The notes beneath the pieces were generated by a model. The model did not search any database and was not told the DNA's origin. It saw nothing but the letters and a program-made list of their open reading frames with translations. A stretch of DNA of 11,524 nucleotides from contig DASVES010000431.1 of NCBI GenBank assembly GCA_036380435.1, positions 1-11,524 on the forward strand, read 5' to 3'. Each line of letters starts with the position of its first letter. Positions within the stretch are counted from its first letter, which is position 1. Position numbers and translations under genes: made by a program. Positions 1 through 5,404 of the stretch are shown here, piece by piece. Source of the stretch: DASQDT01 sp036380435. GTDB taxonomy: Bacteria > Acidobacteriota > Blastocatellia > Pyrinomonadales > Pyrinomonadaceae.

Positions 1-1
1 G

Positions 2-616
2 GCCGGCGCGTTTGCGAGCATCGTCGCCCTCGTCGCCCTCGCGGCAATCTTCGGGAGCATCTACTTCGGCGGCGGCGAGAGCCGGCAGCCCGTGGGCGTG
101 GCCCAAAACACTCCCGCGGCCTCCGCGCCGTCCTCTGTGGCCCCAAGTGTGACTCCGTCAGTCGTCGAAAATCCTCCGGCGCCGGTTGTCACGAATGATA
201 AGACGATGACGGTGGCCACGAACGATGTAAAGCCGTCAAAGCGCAACAGGACGGCCGCTGTGAACAACATTGTTCGTGTGCCGAAAGATGCGAGGGAAGA
301 TGTCGCGCCCGCCGGTGAGGTCGCTGTTGTGCAGCAGTCAGTGCCCGGCGAAGAGAACTATCTGAGGACCATCGCGTCACTCTCGAAGGTGGTCGAACTC
401 GGCGGCCCCGACGTGCTCCGGCCGCAGGTGCGCGCCTCCTATGAGCGCAACATCGTCGTCATCGACAAGGCCATCGTGGAGACGCGCCGCGCGGCGCTCC
501 GCAACCCGAAAGACGCCGACACCACCTCGTTCCTGTTCTCGGCCTACCAGAACAAGATCGACCTGCTCTCGACCGTCGCCGATCAGGCGCAGGTCGCGAC
601 CCTCGGACGTGATTAA
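2..616 (+). CDS. Anti-sigma-factor-like single-pass membrane protein, C-terminal part (5' truncated)
   Basis: The frame is open from base 2 to the TAA at 614-616, giving 204 residues with no credible start inside; a GTG at 92 is possible but would cut off the membrane helix. The visible part opens with a hydrophobic segment (about residues 1-23, Ala/Val/Leu/Ile rich). A low-complexity Ala/Pro/Val/Thr linker follows, then a helical C-terminal domain from about residue 117. That domain carries motifs such as YERNIVVIDKAIVETRR and FLFSAYQNKIDLL, which I recognise from the periplasmic end of zinc-finger (zf-HC2) anti-sigma factors in Acidobacteriota-type genomes. Such proteins hold an ECF sigma factor at the inner membrane until an envelope signal releases it. 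The Cys/His zinc-finger would lie upstream of the window, so the family call is inference. The next gene begins 23 nt downstream, suggesting one operon. Confidence 0.62.
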   Translation, partial: AGAFASIVALVALAAIFGSIYFGGGESRQPVGVAQNTPAASAPSSVAPSVTPSVVENPPAPVVTNDKTMTVATNDVKPSKRNRTAAVNNIVRVPKDAREDVAPAGEVAVVQQSVPGEENYLRTIASLSKVVELGGPDVLRPQVRASYERNIVVIDKAIVETRRAALRNPKDADTTSFLFSAYQNKIDLLSTVADQAQVATLGRD

Positions 617-639
617 ATTTGAGACGGACTTATCCTGAC

Positions 640-1641
640 ATGAAACTGCTTTCATCCATTCTCGCTCTACTCGTCCTCTCGGCGCCCGCTGTCGCGCACG
701 GGCAGGCGCAGCAGGCGCCCGCCCCGCCGGCCCCGCCGGCCGTGTCGCAGGCCGAGCGCACGGTCGCCGCCGCGCGAGACGTACTGGTCGAGCTGTCGCT
801 CGAATCCGGCGACGTGGTCGTGCGCGGCTGGGATCGCGACGAGGTGCGCGCGCGCTCCGACGAGGCCCCGCGCATCGAGCTGCGTAAATATGCGTCGCCC
901 GCCCCCGGCGAGGCGAAGGACATGTCGGGTGCGGCCAAAGACGCGCCGGCGCGTCGCGTAGAGGTCTTCGTTCTTCACTCGAAGGACGACCCTGTGCGGC
1001 CGGGCGAGTCGAGCGGTTCGGGCAACGTCGAGCTGAACGTCCCGCGCGGCGCGACCGTCTTCCTCAAGGTGCAGAGCGGCGACATCGAAGTCTCCAACGT
1101 GGCCGAGGCCCGCATCGAGAGCGCCTCCGGCGACATCGACCTCACGGGCATCTCGAAGGGCGTCGATATCGACGCGTTCAGCGGCGACATCTCGGTCGCC
1201 GACTCGCGCGGTTCGATTCGTCTCCGCTCGCTGAGCGGCTCGGTCGAGGCGACGAACCTGAAGCCGAACGACGAAAAGGACGAGTTCACCGTCAAGTCGA
1301 TGAGCGGCGACATCCTTCTGGAGAACGTCACACACGCGAAGATCGAGGGCGAGACCACGAGCGGGAACGTGCGCTTCGACGGCGCGCTCGCCACGGGCGG
1401 CGGCTACAAGCTTCAGACGACGAGCGGCGACCTGACGATGTCTCTGCCCGCCGCCGCTTCCTTCCGCGTTAACGCCCGTATCATCCTCAGCGGCGAGATC
1501 ATCACCGACTTCGTCGTCAAGACCGCGGCCCCGAAGGACAAGCCCGGCCCGCTCAACCGGCTCGACGGCGTCGTCGGCACAGGCGACGCTGATATCAATC
1601 TCTCGGCCTTCAGCGGCACCGTCCATCTCAGAAAGAATTGA
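640..1641 (+). CDS. Exported DUF4097 beta-strand-repeat protein with SGD signature (paralog 1)
   Basis: The protein has 333 residues. I chose the ATG at 640 over an in-frame TTG at 619 because it places a clean signal peptide (MKLLSSILALLVLSAPAVA) at the N-terminus; the Shine-Dalgarno is weak (GAGACGG, far upstream). After a Pro/Ala/Gln-rich stretch, the body is a DUF4097 (putative adhesin-like) domain made of short beta strands. Each strand is separated by a turn of the form S-G-[D/S/N/E/T], as in VQSGDIEV, SASGDIDL, AFSGDISV, SMSGDILL and TTSGNVRF. About ten such turns are present, consistent with a beta-solenoid-like fold. The sequence GWDRDEVRAR near the start of the domain recurs in paralog 3. 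No catalytic residues are recognised. It probably acts outside the inner membrane. Close linkage to the upstream anti-sigma-like gene suggests an envelope-stress operon; the molecular function of DUF4097 is not established. Confidence 0.85.
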   Translation: MKLLSSILALLVLSAPAVAHGQAQQAPAPPAPPAVSQAERTVAAARDVLVELSLESGDVVVRGWDRDEVRARSDEAPRIELRKYASPAPGEAKDMSGAAKDAPARRVEVFVLHSKDDPVRPGESSGSGNVELNVPRGATVFLKVQSGDIEVSNVAEARIESASGDIDLTGISKGVDIDAFSGDISVADSRGSIRLRSLSGSVEATNLKPNDEKDEFTVKSMSGDILLENVTHAKIEGETTSGNVRFDGALATGGGYKLQTTSGDLTMSLPAAASFRVNARIILSGEIITDFVVKTAAPKDKPGPLNRLDGVVGTGDADINLSAFSGTVHLRKN

Positions 1642-1689
1642 CGCTCCGCAACGCGCGGTTTTCGCGCGCGCCCGTCCAGGAGCACGACG

Positions 1690-1776
1690 AGGGATGAGGG
1701 CGGAGGGATGAAGGATGAAGGGGAGACCAGTCCTGTCTGATTCATCCCGCATGCCTCCGCCCTCATCCCTTGCCTC
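1690..1776. repeat. Heptanucleotide inverted-repeat element A (GGGATGA units)
   Basis: The left arm reads in 7-nt units GGGATGA, GGGCGGA, GGGATGA, AGGATGA (1691-1718). The right arm carries TCATCCC (1742-1748), GCATGCC, TCCGCCC and TCATCCC (1763-1769), i.e. the reverse complements, including the variant unit. 1690-1706 and 1754-1770 form a perfect 17-bp inverted repeat, and 1705-1712 can pair with 1741-1748 inside it. No coding potential is seen. It sits in the 290-nt gap between two DUF4097 genes and could act as a transcript hairpin or be a small dispersed mobile repeat. Confidence 0.85.
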
Positions 1777-1778
1777 CC

Positions 1779-1793
1779 CCGCTCGCGGTACTG
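1779..1793. repeat. Solitary half copy of the 8621-8715 inverted repeat
   Basis: The 15 nt CCGCTCGCGGTACTG are identical to 8699-8713, the right arm of the inverted repeat downstream of the DUF5916 gene. Their reverse complement is at 8623-8637. No left arm is seen near this copy, and it abuts element A. This looks like a remnant or composite insertion of a dispersed repeat. Confidence 0.7.
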
Positions 1794-1844
1794 ATTTTTC
1801 TGCCACAAGTGCCGCGCGCGCGGTGTTCAAACAGTAGATAGGCA

Positions 1845-1857
1845 GCTACCGGGTAGC
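1845..1857. promoter_or_regulatory. 13-bp perfect dyad, possible operator
   Basis: GCTACC and GGTAGC flank a single G (GCTACCGGGTAGC), 75 nt upstream of the second DUF4097 start. A one-base loop cannot form a hairpin, so if functional it would be a protein-binding dyad in DNA. Such a short dyad can arise by chance in GC-rich sequence. Confidence 0.2.
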
Positions 1858-1920
1858 CGAAACGTGCGGTGGGGCTGCGGTCGAAGAATTCTATGACCGG
1901 CGTCGGGCGTCGGGAATCGA

Positions 1921-1924
1921 GGAG
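1921..1924 (+). promoter_or_regulatory. Shine-Dalgarno deciding the start of the second DUF4097 gene
   Basis: GGAG lies 7 nt before the ATG at 1932 within a purine-rich run. This supports ATG 1932 over the upstream in-frame GTG at 1869, whose extension is Arg/Lys-rich and would bury the signal peptide. Confidence 0.7.
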
Positions 1925-1931
1925 AAAGAGA

Positions 1932-2819
1932 ATGCACATGAACAGGATCGCCGGCCTTCTTCTGGCAACAGCTTTGACGACGCAGCTCGCGGCCGCGTCC
2001 ATTTCCGGGGCCGCGTCGAGCGACGGCGGGTCAGTCGCTTCCGCGTCGGTCGCGCCGGCCGTCGCCGTGGTCGCCGCCCGGCCCGCGCCGCAGGATCAGG
2101 GCAACGAGTTTCGCTGGACGGGCCGGCTCGCTTCGGGGCGTGTGATTGAAGTGAAGGGCGTGAACGGGCGCGTCAACGCCGAGGGGACGGCGGCCGGCGG
2201 CGAGGTGGAAGTGGTGGCCACGAAGCGCGCGCGCCAGAGCGACCCGGCGAGCGTGCGCGTCGAGGTGGTGGAGCACGCCGACGGCGTGACCATCTGCGCC
2301 GTCTACCCGAACGGCGACCGGAATAAGCAGAACCGCTGCGTCCCCGGCGAGGGCGGGAACATGAGCGTCCAGAATAACGACGTGCAGGTCGATTTCACGG
2401 TGCGCGTGCCGGCGGGCGTGCGCTTCCACGGCAAGACCGTCAACGGCGGCGTCGAAGCCGACAACATCGCGGCCGACGTGGAAGCCTACACGGTCAACGG
2501 CGGCATCAGCGTCTCGACCACGGGACTTGTTAAGGCCATGACCGTCAACGGCTCCATCAGGGCCACGATGGGGCGCGCCGACTGGCAGGGCGAGCTTCAG
2601 TTCGCCACCGTCAACGGCGGCATCGATCTCATCTTCCCCTCGACGCTCAGCACCGAGGTGGAAGCCGAGACGCTCAACGGCCACATCGAGACCGACTTCC
2701 CCATCACCGCGCAGGGCCGTTTAAGCAAGCGCCGACTCGAAGGCGTCATCAACGGCGGCGGGCGCGAGCTGCGCCTCAAGACGGTTAACGGCAACGTCGA
2801 GATTCGCCGCGCGTCGTGA
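1932..2819 (+). CDS. Exported DUF4097 beta-strand-repeat protein with VNG signature (paralog 2)
   Basis: The protein has 295 residues and starts at ATG 1932, which is backed by a good ribosome-binding site; ATG 1938 is an alternative. A signal peptide (hydrophobic core GLLLATALTTQLAAA) precedes a Ser/Ala-rich linker. The body is a DUF4097 domain whose strands are punctuated by [V/L/I]-N-G turns: GVNGRV, TVNGGV, TVNGGI, TVNGSI, TVNGGI, TLNGHI, VINGGG and TVNGNV. Paralog 1 uses S-G-D at the equivalent corners. Two cysteines only (Cys122 and Cys136) occur in the mature protein, flanking a short polar insertion. In an exported protein they could form a disulfide. The gene ends with RRAS and TGA at 2817-2819. 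It lies between intergenic elements A and B, so it may be transcribed separately from paralog 1. No enzymatic motif is seen; a role in the envelope is inferred from export and context. Confidence 0.85.
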   Translation: MHMNRIAGLLLATALTTQLAAASISGAASSDGGSVASASVAPAVAVVAARPAPQDQGNEFRWTGRLASGRVIEVKGVNGRVNAEGTAAGGEVEVVATKRARQSDPASVRVEVVEHADGVTICAVYPNGDRNKQNRCVPGEGGNMSVQNNDVQVDFTVRVPAGVRFHGKTVNGGVEADNIAADVEAYTVNGGISVSTTGLVKAMTVNGSIRATMGRADWQGELQFATVNGGIDLIFPSTLSTEVEAETLNGHIETDFPITAQGRLSKRRLEGVINGGGRELRLKTVNGNVEIRRAS

Positions 2820-2823
2820 GCAA

Positions 2824-2959
2824 GCTATTAGCTGTTAGCTATTAGCTATCAGCAAGAGGCAGGCGGGCGAAGGATTTTATTTCATCGGCGGCAGCGGATT
2901 AGGCGGCAACGGGCCGTGCGCTGCCGGCAAACAGCTAACAGCTAATCGCTAATAGCTAA
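2824..2959. repeat. Heptanucleotide inverted-repeat element B (GCTATTA units)
   Basis: The left arm is GCTATTA, GCTGTTA, GCTATTA, GCTATCA (2824-2851). The right arm is CAGCTAA, CAGCTAA, TCGCTAA, TAGCTAA (2932-2959). 2824-2840 pairs with 2933-2949 with one mismatch, and a register-shifted pairing of 13 nt (2834-2846 with 2948-2960) is also perfect. The GC-rich core between the arms holds its own 8-bp inverted repeat (2889-2896 with 2919-2926). The element fills nearly the whole gap between the second and third DUF4097 genes. Confidence 0.85.
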
Positions 2960-2967
2960 CTAATACT

Positions 2968-2976
2968 GGAAGGTGA
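2968..2976 (+). promoter_or_regulatory. Strong Shine-Dalgarno of the third DUF4097 gene
   Basis: GGAAGGTGA closely matches the anti-Shine-Dalgarno complement and ends 6 nt before ATG 2983. It lies just outside element B, so repeat pairing does not directly cover it. It fixes the start at 2983 (or the adjacent ATG 2986). Confidence 0.8.
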
Positions 2977-2982
2977 TCCGAG

Positions 2983-5160
2983 ATGATGAGTAAGCGTCGA
3001 ATGATGAGCATGACCGCGGCGGCCCTGGCGCTGTGTCTGACGGCGGGCGGCGTGCGCTCGCAGCAGCAGCATACGCGCGGCGACCTGACGGAAGAGTTCC
3101 ACCAGACCTATCAGCTCGCGCCGGGCGGGCGCGTCCATCTGGAGAACATCAATGGCGACGTGCGCGTCCGCGGGTGGGATCGCCCCGAGGTCAAGGTCGA
3201 TGCCGTCAAGTACGCCCACACGCGCGAGCGTCTGGAGGAGGCCCGCATCGAGGTGGACGTTACCCCGCAGTCCGTCCACATCGAGACGCGCTACCCGTAT
3301 CGCTCAACGAACTGGACGAGCGACCACGAGGGCCGACGCAACAACCCGGCCACGGTCGAGTATGTGCTCACGGTTCCGCGCGGGGCGCTCATCAGCCAGA
3401 TCGAACTCATCAACGGGGCGCTCGACATGGAGGGTCTGACCGGCGACGTTCGGGCCTCTTCGATCAACGGCAAGGTCACGGCGCGCGACCTGACCGGCCC
3501 CGTCCGCCTCTCGACCATCAACGGCCCACTGGAGGCGACCTTCGCGAGCTTCACCAATCCGATCTCGCTCGGCTCCGTCAACGGGCCGGTCAGCATCTTC
3601 CTCCCCTCCGACGCCGACGCCGAAGTGCGCGCCGGCACCGTCCACGGCGCGATCACCAACGAATTCAATCTACCCGTGAAGCGCGGCCGCTACGTCGGCC
3701 ACAACCTCGCCGGACGTTTCGGCGCCGGGACCATGCGCGTCAAGTTGGACAACGTCAACGGCCCCATCCGCCTCCGCCGCGCGCAGGACAATCGCCCCCT
3801 CGGCCCCGTGACCAATCTCCTCTCGGAGACGGTCGGGGGCGAAGGCGAGTGGGACGGCGTTGACCGGGAGATCGATGAGGGCGTGAGCGAGGCCGCGCGC
3901 GAGGCGCAGCGCGAGGTGCGCGAGGCTCTGCGGGAGTCGAAGCGCGAGCGCGATCAGGAGCGGCGTGAGCGCGAGCGAGAGAAACAGCAGGAGCAGCGCG
4001 AGCGCGAGCGCGAGAAACTCGGCGCGCAGCGCGACCATCTCCAGGAGGAGCGCGAGAGGAAGCAGGAGGAGTTGGAGCGGCAGCGCGAGCGTGTGCAGGA
4101 ACAGAGCGAACGTGAGCGCGAGCGTCTGGAAGAGCAGCGCGAGCGGGAACGCGAGAAGCTGGAAGTGCAGAGGGAGCGGCAGGAAGCTTTGCGCGAGACG
4201 GAGCAGGAGCGCCGCGAGGCGTTGCGCGAGGCCGAGGAGGAGCGCCGCCGCCTGCGCACCGAGGCCACGCAGGTCGCCCGCGAAGCCGCGCGCGTCTCCC
4301 GAGAGGTGTCGCGCGAGGTCGCGCGCGCCATGGGGGGTCGCGACCGTGATAACAGCGGCGACCAGCGACAGATCGAGCGCGTGTCGAACACGCTGGCGGC
4401 CGTCGGCGTGCCGCGCGTGAGGGTCGAGAATTTCGACGGCCCCATCACCGTCATCGCGTGGGACAAGCCGGAGGTGATGTACACGGCCGTCAAGCGCGCC
4501 CACGACCAGCGCGAGTTGCAGGGCATCTCCATCAAGACCCAGACCGACAACACCACGAACGTCAATCAGGGAACCACCGCGCGCGCCGACTCCACGGTCA
4601 CCATCTCCACCAGCTTCGACAAGTCGAAGGCGCACCAGATCGAGGCCAAGGGGGCGAAGATCGACTGGTACAGCTCCGACGCCTCCGTGGAGCTTGAGGT
4701 CTACGTGCCGCGCAAGTCCGTCCTCAGCATCTCCTCGGCCGACGGGCGGCTGCGCGTTGACGGCGTCAACGGTGAGATCACCATGCACACCGGCGACGGC
4801 GGCATCGACGTGAGCGAGGCCCGTGGTCGCCTGCGTGCCGACACCAACGACGGCCGCATCAACATCGTCAACTTCAACGGCGATGTGACCGCGCAGACCG
4901 GCGACGGCCGCATCCTCCTCGAAGGCGACTTCGGCGCGCTCTCGGCGCGCACCGGCGACGGCTCCATCTCGCTCGTCGTGCCCGAAGGCGCGAGCGCCAT
5001 CATCGAGACCAACGCCGAGACGGTCGTCAGCGACGGGATGGCCGTGGAGGAAGGAGCGGGCGCGGGCGGCGGAAGCCTGCGCCGCTGGAAAGTGGGCGCG
5101 GGCGGGCGCGTCTACACGCTCCGCACGGGCGACGGCCAGATAATTCTGCGGCGGCGCTGA
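2983..5160 (+). CDS. Exported double-DUF4097 protein with central Glu/Arg-rich helical rod (paralog 3)
   Basis: The protein has 725 residues, with a signal peptide at about 1-27 (core MTAAALALCLTAGG). The first DUF4097 domain (about 35-270) carries turns INGDV, INGAL, INGKV, INGPL, VNGPV, VHGAI and VNGPI. Residues about 294-449 are almost entirely Glu, Arg, Gln and Ala, with no proline between about 276 and 476. This predicts a continuous helix: a single alpha helix or a coiled coil. Sparse Leu/Val sit mostly 11 residues apart (L353, L364, V371, L382, L393, L403, L414, L424). A second DUF4097 domain (about 475-725) uses D-G and N-G turns: FDGPI, ADGRL, GDGGI, NDGRI, GDGRI, GDGSI and GDGQI. 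Both domains open with a similar module (VRGWDRPEVKVDAVKYAH and VIAWDKPEVMYTAVKRAH), suggesting duplication around the rod. The function is unknown; a periplasmic spacer or scaffold is inference. Confidence 0.86.
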   Translation: MMSKRRMMSMTAAALALCLTAGGVRSQQQHTRGDLTEEFHQTYQLAPGGRVHLENINGDVRVRGWDRPEVKVDAVKYAHTRERLEEARIEVDVTPQSVHIETRYPYRSTNWTSDHEGRRNNPATVEYVLTVPRGALISQIELINGALDMEGLTGDVRASSINGKVTARDLTGPVRLSTINGPLEATFASFTNPISLGSVNGPVSIFLPSDADAEVRAGTVHGAITNEFNLPVKRGRYVGHNLAGRFGAGTMRVKLDNVNGPIRLRRAQDNRPLGPVTNLLSETVGGEGEWDGVDREIDEGVSEAAREAQREVREALRESKRERDQERREREREKQQEQREREREKLGAQRDHLQEERERKQEELERQRERVQEQSERERERLEEQREREREKLEVQRERQEALRETEQERREALREAEEERRRLRTEATQVAREAARVSREVSREVARAMGGRDRDNSGDQRQIERVSNTLAAVGVPRVRVENFDGPITVIAWDKPEVMYTAVKRAHDQRELQGISIKTQTDNTTNVNQGTTARADSTVTISTSFDKSKAHQIEAKGAKIDWYSSDASVELEVYVPRKSVLSISSADGRLRVDGVNGEITMHTGDGGIDVSEARGRLRADTNDGRINIVNFNGDVTAQTGDGRILLEGDFGALSARTGDGSISLVVPEGASAIIETNAETVVSDGMAVEEGAGAGGGSLRRWKVGAGGRVYTLRTGDGQIILRRR
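3940..4260 (+). repeat. Low-complexity GAGCGC-type coding repeat (Arg-Glu rod)
   Basis: The DNA encoding the rod is dominated by GAG and CGC codons, with many GAGCGC/CGCGAG hexamers (for example around 3966-4015 and 4109-4155). This purine-skewed repeat could expand or contract by slippage in units of whole codons. It also produces a long leucine-rich open frame on the opposite strand that is not a gene. Confidence 0.6.
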
Positions 5161-5169
5161 CAACCTGCG

Positions 5170-5202
5170 CCGCCTCTGCGCGCCTCCAAGCGCCAGAGGC
5201 GG
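5170..5202 (+). terminator. Strong hairpin after the third DUF4097 gene, possible terminator
   Basis: CCGCCTCTG (5170-5178) pairs perfectly with CAGAGGCGG (5194-5202). Inside it, GCGC (5180-5183) pairs with GCGC (5190-5193), leaving a 6-nt loop and one bulged C. It starts 9 nt after the TGA. No T-tract follows, so it is not a canonical intrinsic terminator and could instead protect the mRNA 3' end. Confidence 0.45.
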
Positions 5203-5228
5203 GCGGCCATGTCGGAAGTCGGAGGAAA

Positions 5229-5257
5229 GGAACATTCTCCGCTTCGCGAACGTCTAA
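5229..5257 (+). promoter_or_regulatory. Possible ECF-sigma promoter upstream of the DUF5916 gene
   Basis: GGAAC (5229-5233) and CGTCTAA (5251-5257) are separated by 17 nt. This matches the general ECF-sigma pattern of a GGAAC -35 element and a CGTC-type -10 element. It would give a leader of about 140 nt. The pattern is short and the match was made by eye, so the call is tentative. It is of note because an anti-sigma-like protein is encoded at the start of the window. Confidence 0.33.
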
Positions 5258-5284
5258 GTGTGGCGAAGCGCGAACTCGACAGGT

Positions 5285-5381
5285 CGCCCGGCTAATCAAT
5301 CGGATTTATTTCTCGAACATCGGACACAAGCTCGTGAGCGTTTGACGAGCCGGGCGCTTCGTACACCCGCGACGAAGCGCC
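5285..5381 (+). promoter_or_regulatory. Structured 5' leader with mutually exclusive stems before the DUF5916 gene
   Basis: Two adjacent hairpins can form: GCTCGT (5330-5335) with ACGAGC (5345-5350), and GGCGCTTCGT (5353-5362) with ACGAAGCGCC (5372-5381), a perfect 10-bp stem with a 9-nt loop. A competing perfect 9-bp pairing joins CGCCCGGCT (5285-5293) to AGCCGGGCG (5348-5356). That pairing would break both hairpins. The second hairpin ends 23 nt before ATG 5405, close to the weak ribosome-binding site GGA at 5393-5395. An attenuator or RNA switch is possible, but no known riboswitch class is recognised. Confidence 0.3.
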
Positions 5382-5404
5382 GCATCACAAATGGAATCCT
5401 CGAA

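Noticed and set aside
1652..1668. CGCGCG / CGCGCG hairpin after the first DUF4097 gene as a terminator
   Set aside because: The stem is a short self-complementary GC run, the T residues are in the loop rather than after the stem, and no U-tract follows.
1690..1776. CRISPR array
   Set aside because: The units are only 7 nt, contiguous, mirrored rather than direct across the element, and there are no spacers or cas genes.
667..1830. 387-codon open frame on the - strand
   Set aside because: It is antisense to the first DUF4097 gene, has atypical composition, and runs through element A.
3670..5235. 521-codon leucine-rich open frame on the - strand
   Set aside because: It is the antisense of the GAG/CGC rod repeat; the apparent hydrophobic segments are the reverse complement of Glu/Arg codons.
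5258..5404. Extended N-terminus of the DUF5916 protein
   Set aside because: The in-frame upstream part encodes a polar stretch over the structured leader, and ATG 5405 begins a textbook signal peptide.
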